Part shown: one piece after another, positions 22,720 to 30,726 of the stretch
How positions within the stretch are numbered: position 1 is the stretch's first letter
Layout: every line of letters starts with the position of its first letter
NCBI RefSeq assembly: GCF_017255185.1
Contig: NZ_JAFKCZ010000005.1
Span: 1-64,000 of the forward strand
Direction of reading: 5' to 3'
From: Parahaliea mediterranea
GTDB taxonomy: Bacteria; Pseudomonadota; Gammaproteobacteria; Pseudomonadales; Halieaceae
DNA: 64,000 bases
Program-made: the position numbers and the translations under genes
The notes under the pieces: generated by a model
What the model was told of the DNA's origin: nothing
The model's input: only the letters and a program-made list of their open reading frames with translations
Database searches by the model: none

Positions 22720-23963
22720 GGGCGGGCCTCCCCGCTGTCACCGCGCGCCCCGCCGCCACTCCCCACCTGCCGCCGCTCGCCGGTGACCGCCACCGGCGTG
22801 CCGGAGGTCACCTGGCCCAGGGGGGTGGTGACCAGGGCATCACCGGCCCGCAGGCCGCTGGCGATCACCGCGCTGTCGGCGTTTTGCCAGGCGATGGTGA
22901 TCTCACGCCGCTGCAGCAGGCCCTCGCGCACCACGTAGACATAGCTGCCCTGGTAGATGGCGCTGTTGGCAATGACCACGGCGCCGGGCAGGGTGCGTCC
23001 CTCGATCGATGCGGTGACGTACTCGCCGATCTTCAGCGGCTTGCGCCCGCTGTGCTCGGGGCCGCTGTCACCGGCCAGCTGGAAGGGGTCGTCGACCTGT
23101 GCCACCACGTGCAGCTGCCGCGAACTGTCGTCGATGGCGCCCTCGGTGCGCACCAGGAAGCCCTCCCAGGCGGCTCCGGCGGACAGGCTGGAGTGGATGG
23201 TGACCGGGACCCGCTGTTGCTCGCCGCCGTCGGCGCGGGGTTCCGGCAGGTCGACATAGTCGAGGTCGGCGTTGGCCAGGGGCAGGCGGATCTCGACGTA
23301 GTCGGTGGCGTAGATTTCCGCCAGCGCGGTATTGCCGCCCAGCACCTCGCCGAGGTCCACCTCGGTGCTGAGGATGCGGCCGTCGAAGGGCGCGGTCACG
23401 GTGGCGCGCTCGAGGTTCAGCTCCGCCTTGCGCAGCTCGGCCTCCGCCGAGGCCACCCGCGCCTGGGCCGCCATCAACTGCGGTTTGCGCAGCACCAGGG
23501 CGTCGGCTTCGCCGCCGTCGCCCAGGCGCTGCCAGTCGGCCAGGGCCTGCTGGGACTGGGCCTGCTCCTCGGCCAGGACCTGCCTCGCCTCCAGCAGGCT
23601 GGCGCGGGCGATCTGTACGTTGGCCTCGTAGTCCCGCGGATCGATGCGCAGCAGGGCGTCGCCGGCGCCAAACACGCCGCCATCGCGGAACTGGGGGTTT
23701 ACCCAGACCACCTCGCCGCCCACCTGGGACACCAGGGTGCTCTGGGTGCGCGGTTGCACGGTGCCGAAACTGGAGATGCGCATTGCGTAGCGGGTGGGGC
23801 TCACCGTGACGGTGTCCACGGTGAGGCGCGGGCCGCGGTCGGGGCGCGCGCGTTCGGGTGTCGGCGGGTTGAGCAGCGCCAGGGTTGCCAGCACCAGCGG
23901 CGTGGCCACCACCAGGGCGGGCAGCGCTTTTTTGAGGACGGATCGGGCAGTGATGGTTGGCAT
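22716..23963 (-). CDS. RND efflux periplasmic adaptor (membrane fusion protein)
   Basis: A 415-residue HlyD/AcrA-like adaptor: N-terminal membrane anchor (residues 9-29), lipoyl half-motifs around 'SQVGGEVVWVNPQFRDGG' and 'VTAPFDGRILSTEVDLGEVL', a coiled-coil hairpin rich in Ala/Glu/Gln between them (about 115-175), and a beta-barrel/membrane-proximal domain. It bridges the permease and the outer-membrane channel. It is preceded 12 bp upstream by the channel gene and overlaps the permease gene by 4 bp. Confidence 0.93.
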   Translation of the reverse strand: MPTITARSVLKKALPALVVATPLVLATLALLNPPTPERARPDRGPRLTVDTVTVSPTRYAMRISSFGTVQPRTQSTLVSQVGGEVVWVNPQFRDGGVFGAGDALLRIDPRDYEANVQIARASLLEARQVLAEEQAQSQQALADWQRLGDGGEADALVLRKPQLMAAQARVASAEAELRKAELNLERATVTAPFDGRILSTEVDLGEVLGGNTALAEIYATDYVEIRLPLANADLDYVDLPEPRADGGEQQRVPVTIHSSLSAGAAWEGFLVRTEGAIDDSSRQLHVVAQVDDPFQLAGDSGPEHSGRKPLKIGEYVTASIEGRTLPGAVVIANSAIYQGSYVYVVREGLLQRREITIAWQNADSAVIASGLRAGDALVTTPLGQVTSGTPVAVTGERRQVGSGGGARGDSGEARP

Positions 23964-23975
23964 GGGTCCCTAAAC

Positions 23976-25451
23976 TCAGGTGCTCGCGGCGCCGGCGGGG
24001 GCGAAATCGCCGCCCAGGGCGCGGTACAGGTCGATGCGGTTGGCGATCACGCGGTTGTGCAGCCGGATCGCCGCGGTCTGGGCGTCAAAGGCCCGGCGCT
24101 GGGCTTCCAGCACCGTGGTGTAGTCGATGAGGCCGCGCGCGTACTGTTGTAGCGACAGCTCGTAGGCGATGTCGGCGTTGCCCCGGGATTCGCGCTGGGC
24201 GTCGAGCTGGTCGCGCAGGGTGTGCTCGGCGCTCAACAGGCGCTCCACTTCCGCCAGGGCCTGGAATACGATCTCGAGGTAGCCCTGCTCCGCCTGCGCC
24301 ACCCGGGCGCGGGCCTGGGCTTCCAGGGATCCGAGGCGGCCGGCGTCGAACAGCGGCTGCGCGAGGCCGGCGCCGAGGCTCCAGCTGCCCAGGCCCGCGT
24401 CCACCAGCCCGTGCAGGGCGCTGGAGCTGCTGCCGGCGCGGCCCACCAGGGAAAAGCTGGGAAAGCGGTCCTTGTGCGCGGCGGCCAGGCCGGCGTCCGC
24501 CGCCAGAAGGTCGAGCCAGGCGCCCTGAATGTCCGGCCGGCGGCGCAGCAGGCCGGCCGGCGATCCCGCCGGGGTCACCGGGTCCAGCTCCGGCAGGGTG
24601 GCGCTGGTGGCCAGGCCATCGCCGCCGGGGTAGCGCGCCAGCAGCAGTTGCAGGTTTGATCGCGCCTCCTGCAGGTCCTGGCGCTGCTGGGCCAGGTTGG
24701 CGCGGCTGTCGGCCACGGTGTTGCGGCTGAGGTAGACGTCCAGGGCGGGGCTGAGGCCGCGGCGGTAGCCCTGCTCCAGGCTGGCCAGGTCGGTGCTGAC
24801 ATTGTCCAGGCGCTGCTCCAGCAGGGCCTCCAGGCGGGCGTTGGCGATGGCGTTGAACCAACCGGTGGCCACGTCCGCCGCCAGCTGCAGTTGCTGCTGG
24901 CGCAGGGCGGCCAGGGCGGACTGGTAACCCAGCTCCGCCTGGCGCTGGCGGTCGCCCAGCTTGCCCCAGATATCCAGCTCCCAGCTCAGGTCGAGGCCGG
25001 CGCGCCAGGACTCGGTGGTGATGTCGCCACCGTCGTCGCCGGTAATGCCGTTGCGGTCCGCGTCCAGGCCAAGGGAGAGACTGGGCCACAGTGACGAGCC
25101 CTGTGTGGCGGTGGCCTGGCGCAACTCCTCCACGCGTGCCCGCTGCCGCGCCAGCGGGTAGTTTGCGGTCTGCGCCTCGTTCACCAGGGTGTTGAGGGCC
25201 GGGCTTTTCAGTGCCTCCAGCCAGGCTTCGCCCGGGCCCGCCTCCGAGGTGCCGGCCTGGTCCTGGTGCCAGGTCGGGGGCAAATCCAGTTCCCGGGTTG
25301 CGGGGGAGATGGCCGAGCTGGCGCAGCCGGCCAGCCACAGTGCCAGCAGGCCCGCAACCGCCAGTCGGACGCTCGGTGCCGCTTGCGGGCTCGTTTTCTG
25401 GCGGTGGTGGATGGTCACGGGGTTATGTGCGGTTGTTTGAGTTGGGGACAT
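23976..25451 (-). CDS. RND efflux outer-membrane channel lipoprotein (NodT family)
   Basis: A 491-residue TolC-type outer-membrane factor with a lipoprotein signal: hydrophobic stretch then lipobox LAGC (AVAGLLALWLAGCASS). It has the duplicated OEP domains, with the typical 'GLDLSWELDIWGKLGDRQ' and 'LLRRRPDIQGAWLDLLAADA' segments. It forms the trimeric exit duct of the pump encoded downstream. The ATG at 25451 was taken because it precedes the signal peptide closely; a GTG at about 25421 is an alternative. The much longer open frame upstream has no family features. Confidence 0.92.
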   Translation of the reverse strand: MSPTQTTAHNPVTIHHRQKTSPQAAPSVRLAVAGLLALWLAGCASSAISPATRELDLPPTWHQDQAGTSEAGPGEAWLEALKSPALNTLVNEAQTANYPLARQRARVEELRQATATQGSSLWPSLSLGLDADRNGITGDDGGDITTESWRAGLDLSWELDIWGKLGDRQRQAELGYQSALAALRQQQLQLAADVATGWFNAIANARLEALLEQRLDNVSTDLASLEQGYRRGLSPALDVYLSRNTVADSRANLAQQRQDLQEARSNLQLLLARYPGGDGLATSATLPELDPVTPAGSPAGLLRRRPDIQGAWLDLLAADAGLAAAHKDRFPSFSLVGRAGSSSSALHGLVDAGLGSWSLGAGLAQPLFDAGRLGSLEAQARARVAQAEQGYLEIVFQALAEVERLLSAEHTLRDQLDAQRESRGNADIAYELSLQQYARGLIDYTTVLEAQRRAFDAQTAAIRLHNRVIANRIDLYRALGGDFAPAGAAST

Positions 25452-25638
25452 TCTACCGGCAAGTGCGGCGGGAGGGAGGCGGCCTTTACCGAACTTAACA
25501 AATTGACACAGGCTTTCACCCGGTGCGGTGCCGGTACAATTAATCGAGCCGCGCCGGCGCTTCCACCGACGCGGGCTTTTGCGCGCCCGCGCAGTGGGTA
25601 GACTGCTCGCGATAAATTCGCGGTTGAGGCTGATAACA
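25452..25638. promoter_or_regulatory. divergent promoter region between efflux operon and sulfatase gene
   Basis: This 187-bp region separates the RND operon (minus) from the sulfatase gene (plus). A TTGACA (25503-25508) and a TACAAT (25535-25540) are present on the plus strand but are 26 bp apart, too far for a standard sigma-70 promoter. No regulator gene adjoins the operon. Confidence 0.3.
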
Positions 25639-27174
25639 ATGTGCAATACACGCTCTTTCCTGTGCCGTTCCCTGTTGCTGACCCTGCTCCTGTTGCCGGC
25701 GTGGGCCGGCGCCGCCGACAGACCCAATATCCTGGTGATCTGGGGCGACGATATCGGTTGGTCCAATCTCAGCGCCTACCACCAGGGCATGCTCGGCGGG
25801 CGCACGCCCAATATCGACCGCATCGCCGCCGAGGGCGCCCGCTTCACCGATTACTACGGCGAGCAGAGCTGCACCGCCGGTCGTTCCGCCTTTATCACCG
25901 GCCAGCACCCCCTGCGCACCGGGCTGCTCAAGGTGGGCATGCCGGGGGCCGACATCGGCCTGCGGGCGGAGGATCCCACCATCGCCGGGCTGCTCAAGCC
26001 CCTGGGCTACGCCACTGGCCAGTTTGGCAAGAACCACCTGGGGGACAAGGATGAGTTCCTGCCCACCGAGCACGGTTTCGACGAGTTCTTCGGTAACCTC
26101 TATCACCTCAACGCCGAGGAGGAGCCAGAAACCTATTTCTACCCCGACGACCCGGATTTCCGCCGGCAGTTCGCGCCCCGGGGAGTGATCCGCTCCTACG
26201 CCGACGGGCGCGTGGAGGACACCGGGCCGCTGACCCGCAAGCGCATGGAAACGGCGGACCAGGAGTTCACCGATGCCGCGCTCAAGTTCATGACCGTGTC
26301 GGCGACATCCGACAAGCCCTTCTTCGTGTGGTTCAACGCGACCCGCATGCACAACTGGACGCGGCTGTCCGGCCAGTGGGCGGGCAGTACCGGCCACGGT
26401 CTGTACGCCGACGGTCTCAACGAGCACGATCACCACGTGGGCCAGTTGCTGGACAAGCTGGATGAGCTGGGTATCGCCGACAACACCATCGTCATCTACA
26501 GCACCGACAACGGCGCCCAGAGCAACACCTACCCCGACGGCGGCTCCGAGCCCTTCCGCGGCGAGAAGGGCTCCACCTGGGAGGGCGGTTTCCGCGTGCC
26601 GGCGCTGGTGCGCTGGCCCGGCGTGGTTGAGCCCGGCCGGGTAATCAACGATATGTTCTCCCACCTGGACTGGATGCCCACCTTGCTGGCGGCGGCGGGA
26701 GTCGAGGATGTCGCCGGCAAACTGCGCGGCGGCTACCGCGCCGGCGATCGGGAGTACAAGGTCTACCTCGACGGCTACGACCAGGGCGCGCTGCTGGCAG
26801 GCACCGGCCCCGGCTCGCGCGAGGAACTGTTCTACTTCGACGACAACGGCAACCTCAACGCCATGCGCTGGAAGGACTGGAAGATCCACTTCGCCTTCCA
26901 AATGGAGGGCTGGTCGGGTCCGCGCGAACCGCTCAACTTCCCGCGCATCGTGCACTTGCGCAGCGACCCCTACGAAACCTCCATCGACTCGGGGCTGTAC
27001 TCGCGTTTCTTTGCCGACCAGCTGTGGCTGTTCGTGCCGGTACAGAAGGAGGTCGGCAAGTGGCTGGCGACCTTCCGCGAGTTCCCGCCGCGCCAGCCCA
27101 CCGCGAGCTTCTCCATCGACAAGCTGATGAACCGCATGCAGATGATGCTGCAGATGCGCGAGCGCGGCGGCTAG
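25639..27174 (+). CDS. exported type I (formylglycine) sulfatase
   Basis: A 511-residue arylsulfatase-family enzyme with signal peptide (LLLTLLLLPAWAGA) and the metal-binding 'WGDDIGW' at residues 35-41. The catalytic motif is C78-TAGR (residues 78-82), where Cys is converted to formylglycine by a maturase. It also has 'FGKNHLGDKDE', and 'YSTDNGAQSNTYPDGG' for further calcium and sulfate ligands. It would cleave sulfate esters in the periplasm, for instance from sulfated organic matter. ATG at 25639 begins the signal peptide; an extension upstream to 25528 lacks any. No sulfatase-maturing gene is nearby. Confidence 0.92.
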   Translation: MCNTRSFLCRSLLLTLLLLPAWAGAADRPNILVIWGDDIGWSNLSAYHQGMLGGRTPNIDRIAAEGARFTDYYGEQSCTAGRSAFITGQHPLRTGLLKVGMPGADIGLRAEDPTIAGLLKPLGYATGQFGKNHLGDKDEFLPTEHGFDEFFGNLYHLNAEEEPETYFYPDDPDFRRQFAPRGVIRSYADGRVEDTGPLTRKRMETADQEFTDAALKFMTVSATSDKPFFVWFNATRMHNWTRLSGQWAGSTGHGLYADGLNEHDHHVGQLLDKLDELGIADNTIVIYSTDNGAQSNTYPDGGSEPFRGEKGSTWEGGFRVPALVRWPGVVEPGRVINDMFSHLDWMPTLLAAAGVEDVAGKLRGGYRAGDREYKVYLDGYDQGALLAGTGPGSREELFYFDDNGNLNAMRWKDWKIHFAFQMEGWSGPREPLNFPRIVHLRSDPYETSIDSGLYSRFFADQLWLFVPVQKEVGKWLATFREFPPRQPTASFSIDKLMNRMQMMLQMRERGG

Positions 27175-27265
27175 TTCACCGCGCGTCGCCCCGCGGCCGG
27201 GTACCTGTGGCGGCGTGAAGGATGGGGTAGAATCGGCGACTTCTGTCGCAAGATCCGGCCCGCCC

Positions 27266-28177
27266 ATGGAACTGAGACACCTGCGCTACTTCGTCGCGGT
27301 CGCCGAGACACTGCATTTTGGCCGCGCGGCGCGCAAGCTGAACATCTCACAGCCGCCGCTCACCCAGCAGATCCATAACCTTGAGGATGAGCTGGGGGTG
27401 CAGCTCTTTGACCGCAGCAAGCGCCAGGTGGAACTCACCGCCGAGGGGGAGCTGTTCCTCAAGCGTGCCGAGGTCATCCTGCACCAGGCGGAGCAGGCGG
27501 CGGCGGATGTGCGCCGCGTGTCCCAGGGCGGCGGCGAGACCCTGGTCATCGGTTACATGGGCTCGGCGATTCTGCGTGAGATCGTGCCGCTGTTGCGCGA
27601 GTTCCATGCGCGCTTTCCGGCGGTCAGGCTGGAATTCGTCATCATGCGCTCCGACGAGCAATACGAGGCGCTGCTGGACGGGCGTATTGATGTCGGTTTC
27701 GTCGACCTGACCGTGCAGCCGATGTCGGAGCGCTTCCGTACCCATCGGGTGGACTACGAGCTGGTGGTGCACGAGCGCCTGTGCCTGGCGCTCAATCCCG
27801 GACACGCGCTGGCCGACAGGGAGTGCGTCAATGTGTCCGAGCTGCGCGACGAGCCCTTCGTCACCCTGCAACGGCATCTGTTTCCCTCCAACTACGACAA
27901 AATCGTGGGCCAGTGCCAGCAGGCGGGATTTCGCCCGGAGATTGTCGGCATGTCGGAGCAGACCGATGTCCTGCTGGCCTACGTCGCGGCGGGGGTGGGG
28001 GTTGCGCTGGTGCCCTCCTGTACCGAGCCGTCCTGGCATACCCAGGTGAGTTTCGTGGCCCTGGAGCCGGTGGCGACCGTCGATGTCCACCTCATCGTCA
28101 GCGCCGACCACGGCTCCGAGGCGGCGGCGAACTTCCGCCGGGTGAGCGCCGGCTACGCCCGGGGGCGCAACCGCTGA
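27266..28177 (+). CDS. LysR-type transcriptional regulator
   Basis: A 303-residue regulator with the canonical LysR N-terminus (MELRHLRYFVAVAETLHFGR, then AARKLNISQPPLTQQI) and a periplasmic-binding-like effector domain (LVIGYMGSAILREIVPLLREF; ALLDGRIDVGFVD). 'HFGRAARKLNISQPPLT' resembles the CatR/BenM/CbnR group that responds to aromatic-pathway intermediates. It is encoded on the same strand just before the seven-gene operon, and a T-N11-A box (28229-28241) lies between them, so it probably activates that operon. Confidence 0.92.
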   Translation: MELRHLRYFVAVAETLHFGRAARKLNISQPPLTQQIHNLEDELGVQLFDRSKRQVELTAEGELFLKRAEVILHQAEQAAADVRRVSQGGGETLVIGYMGSAILREIVPLLREFHARFPAVRLEFVIMRSDEQYEALLDGRIDVGFVDLTVQPMSERFRTHRVDYELVVHERLCLALNPGHALADRECVNVSELRDEPFVTLQRHLFPSNYDKIVGQCQQAGFRPEIVGMSEQTDVLLAYVAAGVGVALVPSCTEPSWHTQVSFVALEPVATVDVHLIVSADHGSEAAANFRRVSAGYARGRNR

Positions 28178-28223
28178 GGGTGCGCGCCCGTCCACGGGTG
28201 CACTCATACGCCAAAGCTATGAA

Positions 28224-28246
28224 TCCAATACGAAAGCAGTATTGGA
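28224..28246 (+). promoter_or_regulatory. candidate LysR-regulator binding box
   Basis: A perfect 8-bp inverted repeat, TCCAATAC (28224-28231) and GTATTGGA (28239-28246), separated by 7 nt, contains ATAC-N7-GTAT, which fits the T-N11-A rule for LysR boxes. It lies 62 bp before the start of the OCD-like gene and 47 bp after the LysR gene stop. It could also be a weak terminator for the LysR gene, but it lacks GC richness and a T-tract. Confidence 0.55.
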
Positions 28247-28307
28247 CGCCAACGCGGTGATAATTAAATACTTCGCGGCTGTAGTTGTTGCAGTGCGGAG
28301 TATTTGA

Positions 28308-29282
28308 TTGATTGTCCTCAACAAGCGTCATCTCGACGCTATCCTCGACACCGATACCCTGATCGGACTGATGGCCGAGGCCATGCGGCAGGTCAGCAAT
28401 GGCGGCGCCATTCAGCCGCTGCGCTGGGGCATGACCATGCCCACAGGCGGCATGATGGGCATGATGCCGGGCTACATCGCCGAGCCCGAGTGTTTCGGCA
28501 TCAAGGTGGTGAACATGATGCCCGCCAATGTCGGTACCGACTTCTCCTCCCACAGCGGTTGCCTGTTGCTGTTCGACAGCGAACACGGCCAGGCGCTGGC
28601 CCTGCTCGACGCGGGCCGGATCACCGCCCGTCGCACCGCCGCCGCCAGCGCCCTGGCCACGGATCGGCTGGCACGCGAAGACGCCGCGGTATTGACCATC
28701 GTCGGTTCCGGCGAGCAGGCGCTGGCCCATGTGGAAGCGCTGTGCGCGGTGCGCGCGTTTCGCGAAGTGCGGGTGTGCTTTCGCAATCCGGGGCGGGCGC
28801 CGGACTTCCTCGACGCCCTGCCGGAAGCGTTGCGGCCGCGACTGCGGGCCTTCGGCAGCGTCGCGGAGGGCGTGGCCGGGGCCGACGTGGTCTGCGCGGT
28901 GACCGCCTCGCCCACGCCAGTGCTGGAGGCCGCCATGCTCGAACCCGGGATGCATATCAACCTGGTGGGTGCCTGTACCCGGGACCGCCAGGAAATCGCC
29001 AACGACGCCCTGCCGGGTTGCCGCTATTTCGTCGACGCCCGGGCCTCGGCCCGCGACCAGGCCGGCGAACTGCACAGCGCCATTGCCGCGGGAGTGATCG
29101 ACGAAAACTTTCCCCTGGGCGAGATCGGCGAGGTCCTGGGCGGCGGCCTGGCCGGGCGCACCGGCGCCGGCGATATCACCATCTACCGCTCGCTCGGCGT
29201 GGCGGCCCAGGACCTGGTGGTGGCCGACTACGCCTACCGCCAGGCACGTCATTCATCACTTGGCCAGGAGGTGGCATTCTGA
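28308..29282 (+). CDS. ornithine cyclodeaminase / mu-crystallin family protein
   Basis: A 324-residue Rossmann-fold protein of the OCD family: dimerisation part with 'GGMMGMMPGYI', 'FGIKVVNMMP', 'LDAGRITARRTAAASALATD' (in two parts), the NAD-binding 'TIVGSGEQALAHVEAL', and 'LVGACTRDRQEI'. Members include ornithine and lysine cyclodeaminases, alanine dehydrogenase and Delta1-pyrroline-2-carboxylate/imine reductases. TTG is the start, 7 nt after GGAG; no ATG is available without losing the first strand. First gene of the long operon; it overlaps the next gene by one base (TGATG). Confidence 0.88.
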   Translation: MIVLNKRHLDAILDTDTLIGLMAEAMRQVSNGGAIQPLRWGMTMPTGGMMGMMPGYIAEPECFGIKVVNMMPANVGTDFSSHSGCLLLFDSEHGQALALLDAGRITARRTAAASALATDRLAREDAAVLTIVGSGEQALAHVEALCAVRAFREVRVCFRNPGRAPDFLDALPEALRPRLRAFGSVAEGVAGADVVCAVTASPTPVLEAAMLEPGMHINLVGACTRDRQEIANDALPGCRYFVDARASARDQAGELHSAIAAGVIDENFPLGEIGEVLGGGLAGRTGAGDITIYRSLGVAAQDLVVADYAYRQARHSSLGQEVAF

Positions 29283-30646
29283 TGTTGCGAACGTTGTTAC
29301 GGTGGCGCGCGTACCGCCCGTTGTTGCTGGTGTCCGCTTGTGTCGGCCTGTTGTCGGGGGCGCGCGCCGCCGACGCTGCGCGGGTCCAGCTGTATACCAA
29401 CCTGAACCTGATCGACGGCACCGGCGCCGCGGTGCGGCGCGACATGGCGCTGTGGGTGGAAGACGGCGTAATCCGCGCTATTGAGCCGATGCATGCCCTG
29501 GCAAACCCCGATGCCGGTGTCGAGGTGATAGACGGCGAGGGGCGCTACGCCATTCCCGGACTGATCGATACCCACGTGCACATGGCGACCTCGCCGGAGG
29601 ACGAGCAACCGTTGGCGCTGCTTGAGCGGCAGCTCTACAGCGGCATCACCTCGGTGCGGGACATGGCCGGGGATGTGCGCGTGCTGAGCGGCCTGGCGCG
29701 GGATACCCGGCTGGGCCGTATTGCCGGCCCCGACCTGTATTACGTGGCGCTGATGGCGGGGGAGAGTTTTTTTGACGATCCGCGCCCCGCGTCCTCGGCC
29801 CGCGGTGAAACCCCCGGCGCGGTGCCCTGGATGCAGGCCATCGATGCCGATACCGACATGCCGCAGGCGGTGGCGCTGGCGCGCGGCACCTGGGCCACCG
29901 GGATCAAGATCTACGCCGACCTGCCGGCGACCGACGTGCGGCGCATCACCGCCGAGGGACACCGTCAGGGGATGAAGGTGTGGGCCCACTCGACGGTATT
30001 CCCGGCCTCGCCGGGCGAGGTGGTGGAGGCCGGCGTCGACACCATTTCCCACGTCTGCCGGTTGGTGTTTGAAACCGTGGCTATCCCGCCCGCCAATTAC
30101 GATCACGACATGGCGCCCGACTATGCCGGCACCGACCCCGCCGACCCGCGCATTGTCGCGGTACTCGAGGCCATGCGCGAGCGCGGCACCGTGCTCGATG
30201 CGACAGTGGCCCTGTACGCCCGCGCCCTGGCGCGGGCGGAAGCCGAGGCGAGCGCCGAAAGCGAGCCCTATCGCGGTTGCCCGCCGGCCTTCGCCGCGGC
30301 GCTGACCCGCGAGGCTTTGGACCGCGGGGTGGCTGTGTCGACAGGCTCGGATTTCGTGGCCCCGGCCGATAGCCCCTGGCCGGCACTGTTCGAGGAGATG
30401 GTCTTCCTGCAGCGCGAAGTGGGGATGGAGCCGCTGCAGGTGATTCGCGCCGCCACCCTGGTTGGCGCCCGCGTCCTGGGTATCGACGAGAGTGCCGGCT
30501 CGCTGGAGGTCGGCAAGCGCGCGGACCTGGTGTTGCTCGACAGGGACCCCTCGCGGGACCTGGACAACCTGCACTCGGTGTCGCTGACGGTGAAGGCGGG
30601 GGAGCGTTACCCGCGGACCGATTTCCACGGCGTGCGGCACGATTGA
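29282..30646 (+). CDS. exported metal-dependent amidohydrolase
   Basis: A 454-residue amidohydrolase-superfamily enzyme with a signal peptide (LLLVSACVGLLSGARAA). Its metal ligands are present: H98 and H100 in 'DTHVHM', a lysine in 'GIKIYADLP' (the usual carboxylated position), histidines in 'VWAHST' and 'TISHVCRL', and an aspartate in 'STGSDF'. The architecture fits the imidazolonepropionase/prolidase-like exported group that cleaves amide or lactam bonds in the periplasm. It overlaps the OCD-like gene (TGATG) and is followed 80 bp later by a TonB receptor gene, consistent with processing of an imported ligand. Confidence 0.87.
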   Translation: MLRTLLRWRAYRPLLLVSACVGLLSGARAADAARVQLYTNLNLIDGTGAAVRRDMALWVEDGVIRAIEPMHALANPDAGVEVIDGEGRYAIPGLIDTHVHMATSPEDEQPLALLERQLYSGITSVRDMAGDVRVLSGLARDTRLGRIAGPDLYYVALMAGESFFDDPRPASSARGETPGAVPWMQAIDADTDMPQAVALARGTWATGIKIYADLPATDVRRITAEGHRQGMKVWAHSTVFPASPGEVVEAGVDTISHVCRLVFETVAIPPANYDHDMAPDYAGTDPADPRIVAVLEAMRERGTVLDATVALYARALARAEAEASAESEPYRGCPPAFAAALTREALDRGVAVSTGSDFVAPADSPWPALFEEMVFLQREVGMEPLQVIRAATLVGARVLGIDESAGSLEVGKRADLVLLDRDPSRDLDNLHSVSLTVKAGERYPRTDFHGVRHD

Positions 30647-30726
30647 AATCCCGATAGAGGATCATGCACCCACCGGAACGATGCCCGCAAATAGCTAACC
30701 CGGAATACACAGGAGTGAAAAGGAAA

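Noticed and set aside
25503-25540. Sigma-70 promoter (TTGACA and TACAAT) before the sulfatase gene
   Set aside because: The two hexamers are 26 bp apart, far beyond the usual 16-18 bp.
28304-29281. Upstream part of a long plus-strand frame that ends in the amidohydrolase
   Set aside because: That part overlaps the OCD-like gene in another frame and has no family features; the amidohydrolase starts at 29282 with its signal peptide.
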